Part shown: one piece after another, positions 39,041-51,140 of the stretch
How positions within the stretch are numbered: the stretch's first letter is position 1
Layout of the letters: every line of letters starts with the position of its first letter
Source: Ceratodon purpureus
Lineage: Eukaryota > Streptophyta > Bryopsida > Pseudoditrichales > Ditrichaceae
DNA: 64,000 bases
Assembly: GCA_014871385.1 (NCBI GenBank)
Contig: CM026424.1
Span: forward strand, 13,420,892-13,484,891
Direction: 5' to 3'
The notes under the pieces: generated by a model
Told to the model about the DNA's origin: nothing
Seen by the model: only the letters and a program-made list of their open reading frames with translations
Databases searched by the model: none
Made by a program: the position numbers and the translations under genes

Positions 39041-42000
39041 CTATTCACTAAGCAAATCCCTTGGAAGCCACTTGTCCTGGTATGTTGTCATCAGCGATTC
39101 CATTTCTGCCTTGAGCTGCTTCTCAAGTGCAATGGCTGCCTCATATTGCTGTCGCTGGAACTGGAGGCGCAGCTGATGATGCTTCTCTTGCAATTTCATA
39201 TGCTCAGTTTCGTACTCCTGAGCATTGTTCAAACTCACTTCAACGAACTCAGCCTCCTTCGAGATTGCGTTCTCCATCCTAAGAATCACCATGACAAAGA
39301 AAATATTAAGCCTTGTTTGAGAAACTCATAGGTACTTGGCTGTCATTCTGTTTATGAATAGTTATTAATATATTGCAGAGAACTATTTCTTGAATACAAT
39401 TCAATCACAGTGATCAAATAAGGTTTGCATTTAATTCAAACACATAGCCACCAAATGTACTTGATAGTTGTACGGTATATTAGTCGCTGCAGCTAATTCT
39501 GATTGCCGTACACTACCCATCGACAAGGCGCTCGAAACTCTTGAAAACCAGGATGAATGAGATTTTAATTATGGAATCGTGAAGAATCAAAGAAGTCAGA
39601 GGAAGGGCAATCATACAGAGCTTGTTGGTGCTCCTGTTCACCGTTGGAGAGGCCAACTTGATTCGGGATTTCAGACTGTTCTGTTCTCAGTTTCTGGCAC
39701 AACTGCCGGTGAGACTCTTCATAGTCTTCTCTCATCTTCTGGATCTCATTTTCCTTGCGTAAAATCTCCTCTCCTAGTTGAAATCTCTCCAATCTATAAA
39801 AATCTTCCAGGTCATTCAACTGCATTGCAGCAATCATCACATCTATTTTTTGTTGAAATTGAACTGATGATGATTAGCTGATAACGTAAAATGATGAAGT
39901 AAACGGCACTTTATCAAAGATCTGACAACCACTCTAGTATTCTGGCACTGACCATTCGTGCAGGGTTAAATCATCTTCAACCGTTTATCAGATAACACGT
40001 AGAGCCCTTTGAGGATGAAGAACCATCTAGAATATTAACCTGCTGTTTGTTTGTAATTAGTTGCTCTTCAGCACGCTGTTGCAAGACTTTAAGCTCTTGC
40101 TCTCGGTGATGGAGATTACGAGATATCACAAAGATAGTATCTTGAAGTGTCCCCTGATACCCCGCTGCAATCTCGCTGATACCCCGCTGCTTTTCCACCG
40201 TTGTCTGCAGTTCAATCATCTTCATGTTTTGGTCATCCATGAGTCGCAAGGGCTCGAGCACAACCTCCTCCAATGGCTTGAGTTTATATTTGATAATATT
40301 CCTGCCTGCCAGAGAGATTACACCATCCTTGTATCATAAGAAAAACGTCAATAGTTCCAGAACAGCAAATGCTCTTGCTTATGACCCGCATGGGGTCAAC
40401 GCTGAATCAACAATAGGTTCAATTTTGGAGGCCACTGCTTAATCTCTCGTAATAGGCTTTTAGACCTCACTTGTCGTCATTCATTGATACCAATTACACA
40501 GGTAAAACATCGAAGTTTCAGTACCTTTGCAGTGACGGTTGAAGTCTTCAATATCTGATTTGTTTGCCATGTAACCATAGAGGATACGAGTCCCAGCCCC
40601 ACCTGCGATGAGAAACTGCAATGGCATCACAATCTGTGTATGCAAACTCTGTTAAAATGCATGGGAATTTAGTTTCGACTATAGGGTAAGCTCAGGTCTT
40701 TAACGATTGCAAAGGTGATACTCTGGCTGACAACCATCATGCAAAGAATCTCTGCTCTCTATTCCATTCAACATCTTAATAGATTGTATTTATTTAAGTT
40801 TGTTGCATAAGCATCCCTAATGGCATAGCTTTCTCACCTGGTTCGAAAATCTGTTTTCCTGGATCGTCCCAATTGGTTCGAGAACGTCTGGCTCCAGTAA
40901 AGTGTTTACCCAATCGTAAGGCATCATGATACCCAGCTGGGGAATGTTCAAAAAGCAAGAGACTCATGCCTCGATGACCTTTGGGTCCATAGGCATGGCG
41001 AGCCTTCATTGGATTATACGATTTGAAGTAGGCTATTAGCTCTTGGTTTCCCATGCCAATCCACTGCAATCCCAAACTCAAAAATTCAGATATTCTCCTA
41101 AATCTTTTCAAGAATAAAAGAGAGGATGACCCTTTTTTTTTTCATAAATTCAAGTTATCAATTTGTAAGCACACTATGCTTACAAATGGGTAGTTCATTG
41201 GTCGTTACACAACACAGAACTGAAGAACACTTCCACTTACAAGTAAGCAGGGATGCAGGGGTCACCTTCGAATCATCATCAAAATCCAGCATTGTATTTT
41301 GAATAACAACCATTGGTGGCCACAGAATTAGCTGATTTGCATCTTCATTCTCACTTTGTAGCCCCTTCCATTTTCCAAAAAAACGAGTTCCTGAATTTGC
41401 TTGAACACCTCTTAAGTGAATCTCTTCTTCCAGAAGAACCGCAAATGCTAGATGATGTTTCACGCGTCTGTTTCTAGGAACCAAGACATTAATAAACTTC
41501 ATAGAAGCACAGACAGTGAGATGCTGAAGAAGAGATAAAGGTTACCTGTTGACAACGTCCCATGTTGAAAAAATGAGAAAGAGTGCTTCACCTTTTTCTC
41601 ACGGTCTTTGCGTGTGTCACCAAAGGCCCTAGACCTCGATACCAATCAATAGCTCCTACACCTCCCTGACAAACGGGACAATGCCACTGCCGGTCAGTAT
41701 CCTGGATCTCCTCATAAGAAAGGAAGTCGAGATCCTGAAAGAATGATCGGCACCAATTTGCCTTCTTCTTGGTGTCATGACTCTTTTCTGATTCATCCGA
41801 CTTGCAATCGTCTTCGTCGTCTGTTTGGTACTCATCGGAATCTTCACCATTGTCCACATCGTAGAATTGGCTATCCGACTCACTGCTCACTACCTCGTGC
41901 TCTCCGTCATCTATTTTGTCAGTAATCAATCCTCTTCAGTGGGTGCATTCCCGAGAATAACCTCTCTCCTATAGAACCATGTAGACCAGTGGAAGAGACT

Positions 42001-44253
42001 ATAAAAGCAATGCTAGACATCCAACTAAATACATACGATGGAAAGATCGAATTAGTCTCAAGATTAAGAACTATGCTGCATAGGCTATGTCAGAAGGACG
42101 TGAAGGAAAGAACCTACACCAGTGAAAACAGGCGAGCGAAGTAGTCGTTAACACACAATCACCGACACGCAGATTACTTATCATGTAGAATTAGAACTCG
42201 TGCAACCAATACCTGAAAATGAACCACCTTTCGTTTCAACCCTTTCTTCTGACTGTTCTTGTATCAGATTCTGGAAGGCCATGTTCATGTTGTCCGCATT
42301 GATTTCCGTCTTCGAAGTCCCAACTCTTGATGTACCTTCGATGTCTCTCAAGGGAACTCTCTCCGGGTTCTTGATGCTGTATACTGAATCACTTAAAGTG
42401 GGAAAGTGTCGCTGCCTACCTGGAGACACACTTAGCGATCCTTTTCCCCGTAGCATGTCCACATAGCTGGCGCTACTGTTGCCCTTGTAAGATTCTCTGG
42501 AAATGCTATATCCTTTACTACGGTTCCCAAATTCCTCGTGGGAACCTGGAAGCTTATTGCCCCCACCCAGTCTTTTACCCATAAGCTCAAAATCCTCCAC
42601 TGCTCTGCTTCTACTTGTTGTCGTACCACTACTGTCCTGCAACATTGCTCTATTCGATCGCACTTTGCCTGTTTGTAGAGTTGGTGGATTCTTATTTCCT
42701 AAAAACCCCTTCTTCTTTCTTTTCGGCACGGTTTCCCATCCATCATCGTTCGTGTATTCGCTTTGAGCTCGTCCACTTTGAGGTGAGCCAGCAGATGGGA
42801 ATAACCTGCTTCCAGTGACCCCCATTTGTCCTAAAGGATCAACCGAACCAGCCACTTTAGCTAACTTTCTGTCAGGAAGAGGTACCCATTTGCCTTCAGT
42901 GAAAGCATGTGGATCCCATCCTTCATCCCAAGCATCTGTACATGGAGGACCTGAATTTGAGAGAAAGGACATCACGCAGAAAAATCAGAACCATTGGGCA
43001 ATTGAAGATAAGAACAGAGTAATCATCAAAATTTTGAAATGAGTCAAAGAGACATGCTTACGAAGACAACAAGGTTAACATACCACAAGCTTGAGACCGT
43101 CTCATTCGCGAGCATGTCAGCATGTTACCTGTGTCCATGTCCCAGCCTGAAGATGATGCAACTCCATCCATCTTGACAGATTGGTCATCTTCTCTTCTAG
43201 TTTTACCAATACCTGGAGCCTGCCTCTCTGACTCCATGGGACTGTCACGACCACAGGTCGATATACTTGGTTGCTTATCCACACCATACACACTCCCTTG
43301 AGTTGAGTCTCCTGCAGAACTCTAAAATGAGCATTCGTTTCCATGAATACCTTTAGTCAGTAAGTAGGCGACACATGTTCCGACAGCGTTCTAACCTGGG
43401 ACACGTTGTTTGGCTGGAGAGATGAACTCGCTACCACTCCGTATTTTCAGGAAAGTATTTGTGACATCTGAAGCCTTGCTCTGGAGTAACTTCGTACCCT
43501 TGGAAAGAGAACTCGTCGTTCTGGGAGGACTTCCATCTACTGCACCTCCTTCTTGAATTGGCCTTGTACCTCCTGCAAATGATAATGTGACTAGTTGTTG
43601 AATATCTGAAACAGAGAATTTGTTTCAAAGACTCTAGACCACATCAACCTGAGAGCAAGACATTTCAAAGGAGCATAATGGGAAAAACGAAAAGGGCAGC
43701 TAAAAAAACTTCCCATTCACGTACACTTCAATCCATTCTATTCGGGAATATTAGCATGTTGATGTATACTAAACGCTAAGTCTGAGCAAGTATGGTCGTA
43801 CCGACTGGTCCTGTGGCACGAGATTTAACTGCTTGTCGGGCATTATCCTTTTTCGCAGGCACCTTCTTTGACACTGCCTCCACATTAGAGGACACCTTCA
43901 GCTCATGAGTCCTTCTAGGACTAGTTCTTGTTTGAATTTTTCCAACATCAAGAGCAAACGTTTTGAGTTGACCCGGCAAAGTAGACGGATCATGATCTTC
44001 ACTAACTGCCCTTCCCCATGAGGAGGCCACCTTCAGCCCCTTAATGATCACATTTTTCCAACCATTGTCGGGAACCTTCTCAACGCAGCTGTTCATTATC
44101 GTTCCTGATCTATTAAAAAAAAATTATCTCCGAGCTGCCATGGCAAAGGTGGAAATTCTAAATCTCTAGTCTGTAAATAGCTTCCATTTAAAGCATCATG
44201 ATTTTACCTTGAAAATTTTCTGCCACCTTCTCGGCTGTGTTGACGTTGCCCAT
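39041..44253 (-). CDS. SGS3: SUPPRESSOR OF GENE SILENCING 3, 12 exons
   Basis: RNA-binding partner of RDR6 that protects cleaved transcripts and allows double-stranded RNA synthesis for tasiRNAs and secondary siRNAs. Exons, 5' to 3': 44253-44208, 44104-43802, 43572-43396, 43311-43084, 42950-42213, 41931-41592, 41473-41266, 41063-40838, 40602-40525, 40305-40024, 39842-39617, 39278-39041; about 1,029 residues in one frame. The zf-XS domain is at about 580-608 (WHCPVCQGGVGAIDWYRG). The XS domain follows (FGKWKGL; LILWPPMVVIQNT; WIGMGNQELIAYF; ARHAYGPKGHRGMSLLLFE). A coiled coil fills the C-terminus. Arabidopsis SGS3 is about 625 residues, so the N-terminal half is expanded; it keeps DDGWETV and adds several GW/WG pairs. 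The first exon depends on acceptor ATCAG|GAAC. If AATAG four bases upstream is used, translation would start at 44096 and the first ATG would head a short upstream ORF. Confidence 0.93.
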
Positions 44254-46900
44254 TCAAGACGAGTTACTTCAGGAGCAGTTCCAATGCATAAGGGATTGCA
44301 AACAATGAAAGAAGAATGTGTTGGTCACTTCAACCTCTCTTCGTATGTCTACAATATGGACTCAAAGCAGATAAATTGGTGAACTTCAATAGCTTGACAC
44401 CAGAGAACACCGTGCAGTCAGACAATGCACACAAATACAAATTGAGGTTCGATTAATATTTAAACGTTACAGACGGGACAGTTTTCTAACAGGATTTGAA
44501 TAACATTCCAGGAAAGCAATCAATTAAACAAAATTTGAATATCACTTTAAATGTTACATAAATAAAATTTTCTTTAATTTCATATTTAACACTAAACTAT
44601 GTAAAAATACTATAGAAAAAATAATAGAAAAAAGGTTGAGATACTAACCTTCTGCTGATGGTCCATCTGGTGGGATGGAGGTTTTTCCCAATCATATCCT
44701 TCTGGTCCGCACAGTGAAGTCTGAGTACACCGAGGACATTTCTGCAGGAAGCAATACGAGTACCCAGAACATATACCCTAGCATCATGATATGCTCACAA
44801 TCTCCGGAGACGAAATGAAACTGCTCATGATCTCATTGAAACTTTAACAGAAACAGGTCTCAATACAAAATTTCTTGGGTTTTGAAAGCATAAATAAAAC
44901 ATTTCTCCAGTTAACACTCACAGAAGCTTAGTGGCTCCAAATATCTAGCATGAAAATATCAGAGACAAACATAAGTAACATGAAATTCAGTCAAAAATCG
45001 ACTTGACTATGGCACCTACGTGTGCACACTCTTGCGTTGTGCCCTGATTTTGAAAGAGCGTTCAAAAAATCAGTGCTAAAAGAACCAGCATTGACATGAA
45101 ACTGATCTGGAGTGCCTAGTTACCGTTGGGAGTAACCTCAAGCTTTTACAAAATCGAGGTTTCGAAGTTGATTTCGTAAATCATGTGAGTGGGGAAACAT
45201 AAACACGTATCAAAAGCTTCGAGTTCTTCGAAATGTTTTTCACGGATAATTTATGTGCTCAAGGAGACGTCAGTCCATTTAAAATCTGAAGGCGAACGAA
45301 GTCTGACGCCACTACATACACAAATCACAGAATTATGTGTAGTGAGAACCAACTGAAAATCATTAATGTAGAGAAGATCGTCAACTAAGTTCAACATCGT
45401 CTTGCTCATTATCAGCAGTTCTAAAACAAAACTACGACATCAAAGAGATTTTGCTCGGCCTAAATGTAGTCCTCCGGGCCTTTTAACCTACGAAGCACGC
45501 GTACAGCTTTTTCAATAAAACGCTCGTGAGAACATAATTATAAAATTTATTAACAACATCCGAACGTCCGAAAGTACAATGCATCCCAGATGCGTCCACA
45601 ATAGGACCAACAACACCCTAAATCCAATTCCCTTCAATCGACTCCAACATCCATCAATACCATGTGCTCCATCACCAAGATAATGTGCTCATCAATCAAA
45701 ATTCCTCGTCACGCTCTATGACCACATATCCAGAACTATGCATACGCATTCAGTCAATGAATCAGCACAACACAAAATACCAAAACGCGGAAACCAAATT
45801 CAATCAAACAACATGACGGAGACAAAAAGGAACGGGAATGGTGACTAACATGCCAAGGAGCTACCGAGACGGCATGGGCATGGGCATGGGCATGGCCAAT
45901 TGGGAGGCTGAAAAGAGCGCCTCCAAAGCCATTGCAGCAGCAAAGTATGTCCCGGGCGTTTCATGGATTACAGACAGAAAGCGGCTCTCCGTCGGGAGGT
46001 TTAAACTGCCCCCTCCGAACTTGAAAATTTAAAAGACGTGCAATCTTCATGCATAACAACGTCACGCGAAACTTGGTATCGAGTACCAGCTGGGGTCAGT
46101 TTTCCAGGGTTAGGTTTGAACTGGATAAAATATATTATGAAGCTTTGACACGTCGGTACATTTCATACTCAACACATTACTTTTCAATGATTACGATCAA
46201 AAGTTCCGAACTCAGCAACGCTGGAGTTGAACTGACATCTGCAAGTTGGACCGACCTGTGTCACACCATGGTTATTCTCACTGAAATTGTTGAAGTACGT
46301 TAGCCCACTTTTTTATCTGGGAGCTTCATCTTCAGTATCAATGTAACTATTAGTACGGGTAAGACTTGTGTATTCCATCCATCAGTAATCAGAAATGAGT
46401 TGCGATAAGGACTTACCAAGGTTTAAGTCATGAGCCATAGTTCACACTAACACAGGAGTAACCTCTTCATAGTTGCACTTGTAACGTCTTCAACCTGTAA
46501 ATTCAACTACTGTAGCAGATCACGGTTTGCAGTGACAAATGGACGCTGTGATTTCCCCAGATTGACAACAGGAACAAAATCTCATTTTGTGCGAAGGACT
46601 TCATGCCATACCGTGAGAGTCTGACACAGTAAACTGGAAAGATAGTCATCCTACAATTCAAGTTGCAATTACAATGTGTGAGGCTTAAATATTGCCAAAA
46701 CGCTCAATCAGCTCCCACAGTACGATCCGAAAAGGCAAAACAAAATCGTAACAACCGGCATGGACCACCAGAACATCAATTATTATACAAAGCTAGAAGC
46801 CTTTTTGGTTCTCAAGCACAGAGTTGATAAAAGAATGGGCTAACCATTGAAGCAGATTAGGCGAACCTGAATATGGGAGATATACTACTTTCTGAAAAAT
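44254..46900. other. SGS3 promoter/leader region and intergenic DNA
   Basis: A minus-strand exon-like segment ends at a donor near 44651 (AGAAG|GTTAGT) and could be SGS3 5' UTR. A GC-rich island at 45838-46032 (+) has a 64-codon open frame with an (ATGGGC)n run; it has no recognised family and is not called. The remainder is AT-rich. Confidence 0.4.
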
Positions 46901-49725
46901 CTACGCTACAAAAACGACAAAAATCAGTAGAAATGTGATCAAAACCATAAAAATCTTGAGAATAAGCCATCGATTTGATGAAATGCTGTTAAGGTACTTA
47001 AGAAGCTGAGTTTGTGCTCCTTCGACATTTGTAAGAGACTCGTCCATATTTTCGTCAATCCTGCACATAACCAGTGAAACAAGTCAGGACCAGGTTCATC
47101 GTTCAGTTTAAATGAAAAAATAAAAATAAAAAATAAAAAATAACAGGGACGTGAGTTGAAAAAATGCGAATACTATCATGACGAAGAGATGGGCATAAGG
47201 ATATGATGACATAACAATACTTCATTGTCTGAGACATACTAATAGAAGGATTATTCTGAGTATCATTCAGCTCTCAATGGCCCTGGCTTTTTCTTAGTAC
47301 TGTACATAAACTCCGTGCACGAGAACAATGGATTGGTGTAAGAGCAGGTCCCTGATGCATATCAGTTGCTTGAGTGCACATAATACAATTTCCACACTGG
47401 AGAGAAGTGAAGATCTAACAACATGCAAGCATGAGGACATACAAATTAGCAAATGCTTTGTAGAAAGAAGAGGTTTTATTAACACAACATACCTGATAGC
47501 AACTTCTCCTTGTTGGGCAACCATGGTGGCCAACTGAGTAAAAATATTACTCAGCTCCGTAATGGTGGACTCCACATTCTGAAGAGCCTCTGCTCGATTT
47601 TGCATGTAACTGTCCTGAACAGGAACCATTTGTTGTTGCTGCAAACGTCCTTGTGACTGCGAGTTATCTGATCCATCAGTTGCATGCCGTCTCCTGCAAC
47701 ATAAGGAATAAGAACATTAAAGAAGAAGTGCAATGTTTTTGCATCATAAAAGAATTGCTTCTCGAAAGGTAAAAACATGGTGAGTAATGCTAACTAAGCA
47801 ACTCGATAGCACTACCGGTACGTGAAGACTTCTAAAGATTAAATGCGAATCAAAAAGAAATCAAAAAAGACTGGCAAAAAGTCTATCACAGTTTGATCTT
47901 GAAGAAAACTATAGAATTCGATTCGAGTCCATGCCCAATAAAAAAGGAATTAGAATGACAAGAACCAAACACGCAAAAAAGCAGTTCAGTAATTGCTGCT
48001 ACCTTGAGCTGAAGAGCTCAGTATTTCTTGTGGCTCCATTGCCCCATGGCGGAATAGCAACACTAGTACTCGTTGAAGAACTAGGATCAGCAACAGTTGC
48101 TAAAGGCCCCTGGCGAGCATAGGGATTGGTCGGTTTATTTGGCGACGCCGTAAATAGTTGCCGCCGATTCTCGTGAACCTTTAAACTCTGTGCGGGTTGA
48201 AAATGTCAAAATTAGGTAAGACGAACACGAATCAATATTATTCTCGTCTTCACTGCTCAGGTATTCAAATTTAAGAGGCTAAGAGTACAACCGCAAGATA
48301 CCATGACCGCTAGAAGGAAGCATTGAAGAGCACACTGGCATAGGAAAAGAAAAAGGACTGCACAGGTAGGAAATTCAAAATGCACCAGCGGTCTACTATA
48401 AGGCCTTTGTAAAGGCTTCATAACACCATGATAAGATTCAAGAAATAATTGGACAATAACATGTAACAATTACATCACCAGCTGGGCTGGCTTACCTCTG
48501 TCCGTAAAGTGAGAACTTCCTTGAACTCCTCGGTAGTGGTCATAAGACGACTCTTGAGCGTGTTCACAACTGTTGTGGAGTGTTCAGTACTCTGTTTGGT
48601 TTGGTTCGCTGCATCGTGTCTTGAATCACAGACTTGTTGCAAATCGGATATGGCTGCGTTCAGTGCAGTAATATCTTGTTTGACGACTGATGTAAGCTCT
48701 TGGATCTCGACCGCTGGATCGTCAAACATTGATGTCCGCTTCGCCACTGCATCACAGACAAAATCATGCCCTTAGTCAAAAATTTGATACTGCACAATTT
48801 TTATCATCAGACCAATGAAATGCAGACAAATTCAATCGCATTGAACTACACGAATTATTAACACAGAGAACAAGCTGTCACAACACTGATGCCAATTCTT
48901 GACTTCCTATCGAAGGCCGATTCTCATTTTCAAATGGTAAAGATAAAGCCAAACCAAACGAAATCGATTTTCAACAATCTTCTTCTACGTCATCAACATC
49001 AGTCCACCTCAATCAACAAGCATCAACGTAAAATCTTACTCTCGACAAACCTACATTATCTTAAGAACTACGAGTCATCGCAAAAATTTCTTGTCTTATG
49101 TTATGATAACCTCTCAATGATTGTTCCACAATCGTGTACTATTCACTAAATTGACGATAATACCACAATTATCCGGCCCAAAGTAACACGCACGAAACAG
49201 AATATCTCTATTCCTAAAGGAGCATGCAGTCTGGAGCTCAGTCAAAGGAAAAGAGAGAGATCGCTCAAGCTCAGGCTATTATCCATATTCACAAGAATCC
49301 ACTCCATTCAGCCTCCTTACAACAAGAATCGTCACTCTGTCGACCGCATTGATATGCTCAATATCTCCCTCTCGAATCCTCGGTATCCTCACATTAGCAA
49401 CACACATTCTCCGCAAACCCTCACTCCAACTCCAAACACCAAGCCACAAACGCAACTCACATTTGGCAAGCTTGGAGAGCTTCTGCGACGTCTGATGAAT
49501 ACTCAACCCGATCTGCGACGCCCGTCGGCTAAACTCCGACTGCAAGCCGCCCGACGGCTGCGGCAACAACCGCGCCGTCTCCCCAGCGTGCCCGTTCCCT
49601 GCTGCTCCATTAGCTCCCCCATTCGCATACGGCAACGTCGACCCCTGCGTCTTCCTCAACCGGTCCACAATCGCATGAAACTCCGATGTCCGATCCCGCC
49701 CCGACGTCGACGGCAACGGCCCCAT
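46901..49725 (-). CDS. SYP3: Qa-SNARE syntaxin of the SYP31/SYP32 (syntaxin 5) group, 5 exons
   Basis: Golgi t-SNARE for ER-Golgi and intra-Golgi fusion. Exons, 5' to 3': 49725-49461, 48746-48496, 48187-48003, 47693-47493, 47060-46901; 353 residues in one frame. The N-terminus has the syntaxin-5 signature GRDRTSEFHAIVDRLRK. A helical region runs about residues 70-172 (SKLAKLAKRTSMFDDP, VEIQELTSVVKQDI), followed by a Ser/Pro-rich linker. The SNARE motif is at about 260-322 with the zero-layer glutamine in IFTQLATMVAQQG. A C-terminal anchor at about 333-352 ends LIFVVFVA. The start chosen gives MGPLPSTSGRD; an upstream in-frame ATG at 49782 would add 19 Arg-rich residues unlike the family. SYP31 and p115, both Golgi fusion factors, lie in this window but are unlinked in layout. 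Confidence 0.94.
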
Positions 49726-50279
49726 CGCAAAACAATCCCCTCTCCCCCTCCTCACAAACCCTCTCACATTCCGCAGATCCACAAACCCTCACAAACTTAC
49801 ACACAACCCCTTCTAAACCCTCGCCAAAGAACTAACGCACCACATCCCTCCCTCCTTCTCTCTCTCAAAGCTCCACTACCCTAGGGTTTGGTGTAAACCT
49901 TGATCTCTACTCAGCAGGTGTTGTGTCTGCGTTGCAAGAGAGCTTTCCAATCATGGTGCAATAATGCCGACCCACACACACTCCAGACGTAAGGAAAAAC
50001 TTGCACCTGACACACTAACTTAGTGAAATCTGAGTTTGGATACAGTAACTTAGTGTGGGCTTGATTGGAATTTGAGTTTGAGTACAGTAACTTAGTGTAA
50101 GCTTCAATGAAATTTGGGTTTGGGTACTGTAACTTAGTGGATTTGAGTCTGGATAGAGAGTGATTTAACTTGATCCGAGATGGGATGGGATTGCCAAGTG
50201 TGATTAGAGACAGAGAGTACGTGAAGCTAATATGACGTAGGTTGTCCAATGGTACTGTGGTGTTTAATTTTATACTGCC
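49726..50279 (-). promoter_or_regulatory. SYP31/32 5' flank
   Basis: Promoter and leader region between the syntaxin start and the heptamer array. A short GTAACTTAGTG motif recurs about three times between 50045 and 50140, giving a weak ~50-bp periodicity. No gene. Confidence 0.45.
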
Positions 50280-51140
50280 GGTAAGTGGTAAGTGGTAAGT
50301 GGTAAGTGGTAAGTGGTAAGTGGTAAGTGGTAAGTGGTAAGTGGTAAGTGGTAAGTGGTAAGTGGTAAGTGGTAAGTGGTAAGTGGTAAGTGGTAAGTGG
50401 TAAGTGGTAAGTGGTAAGTGGTAAGTGGTAAGTGGTAAGTGGTAAGTGGTAAGTGGTAAGTGGTAAGTGGTAAGTGGTAAGTGGTAAGTGGTAAGTGGTA
50501 AGTGGTAAGTGGTAAGTGGTAAGTGGTAAGTGGTAAGTGGTAAGTGGTAAGTGGTAAGTGGTAAGTGGTAAGTGGTAAGTGGTAAGTGGTAAGTGGTAAG
50601 TGGTAAGTGGTAAGTGGTAAGTGGTAAGTGGTAAGTGGTAAGTGGTAAGTGGTAAGTGGTAAGTGGTAAGTGGTAAGTGGTAAGTGGTAAGTGGTAAGTG
50701 GTAAGTGGTAAGTGGTAAGTGGTAAGTGGTAAGTGGTAAGTGGTAAGTGGTAAGTGGTAAGTGGTAAGTGGTAAGTGGTAAGTGGTAAGTGGTAAGTGGT
50801 AAGTGGTAAGTGGTAAGTGGTAAGTGGTAAGTGGTAAGTGGTAAGTGGTAAGTGGTAAGTGGTAAGTGGTAAGTGGTAAGTGGTAAGTGGTAAGTGGTAA
50901 GTGGTAAGTGGTAAGTGGTAAGTGGTAAGTGGTAAGTGGTAAGTGGTAAGTGGTAAGTGGTAAGTGGTAAGTGGTAAGTGGTAAGTGGTAAGTGGTAAGT
51001 GGTAAGTGGTAAGTGGTAAGTGGTAAGTGGTAAGTGGTAAGTGGTAAGTGGTAAGTGGTAAGTGGTAAGTGGTAAGTGGTAAGTGGTAAGTGGTAAGTGG
51101 TAAGTGGTAAGTGGTAAGTGGTAAGTGGTAAGTGGTAAGT
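50280..51140. repeat. GGTAAGT heptanucleotide array, about 123 copies
   Basis: Head-to-tail GGTAAGT units with no mismatch that I could see over 861 bp (123 x 7). Because seven is not a multiple of three, every frame cycles through seven codons; the minus strand lacks stops and reads as TYHLPLT repeats, producing long false ORFs. The left edge is abrupt after ACTGCC; the right edge passes into AAGTTCGGAC. Not the plant telomere repeat TTTAGGG. Confidence 0.98.

Noticed and set aside
45838..46032. 64-codon plus-strand ORF with GMGMGM run
   Set aside because: The run comes from an (ATGGGC)n repeat; no family, no neighbouring exons and no firm start context.
49354..49884. 176-codon plus-strand ORF
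   Set aside because: Antisense to SYP31/32 exon 1 and its 5' flank.
50280..51140. Interstitial telomere array or CRISPR-like array
   Set aside because: The unit GGTAAGT is not the plant telomere repeat TTTAGGG, and there are no spacers between units.
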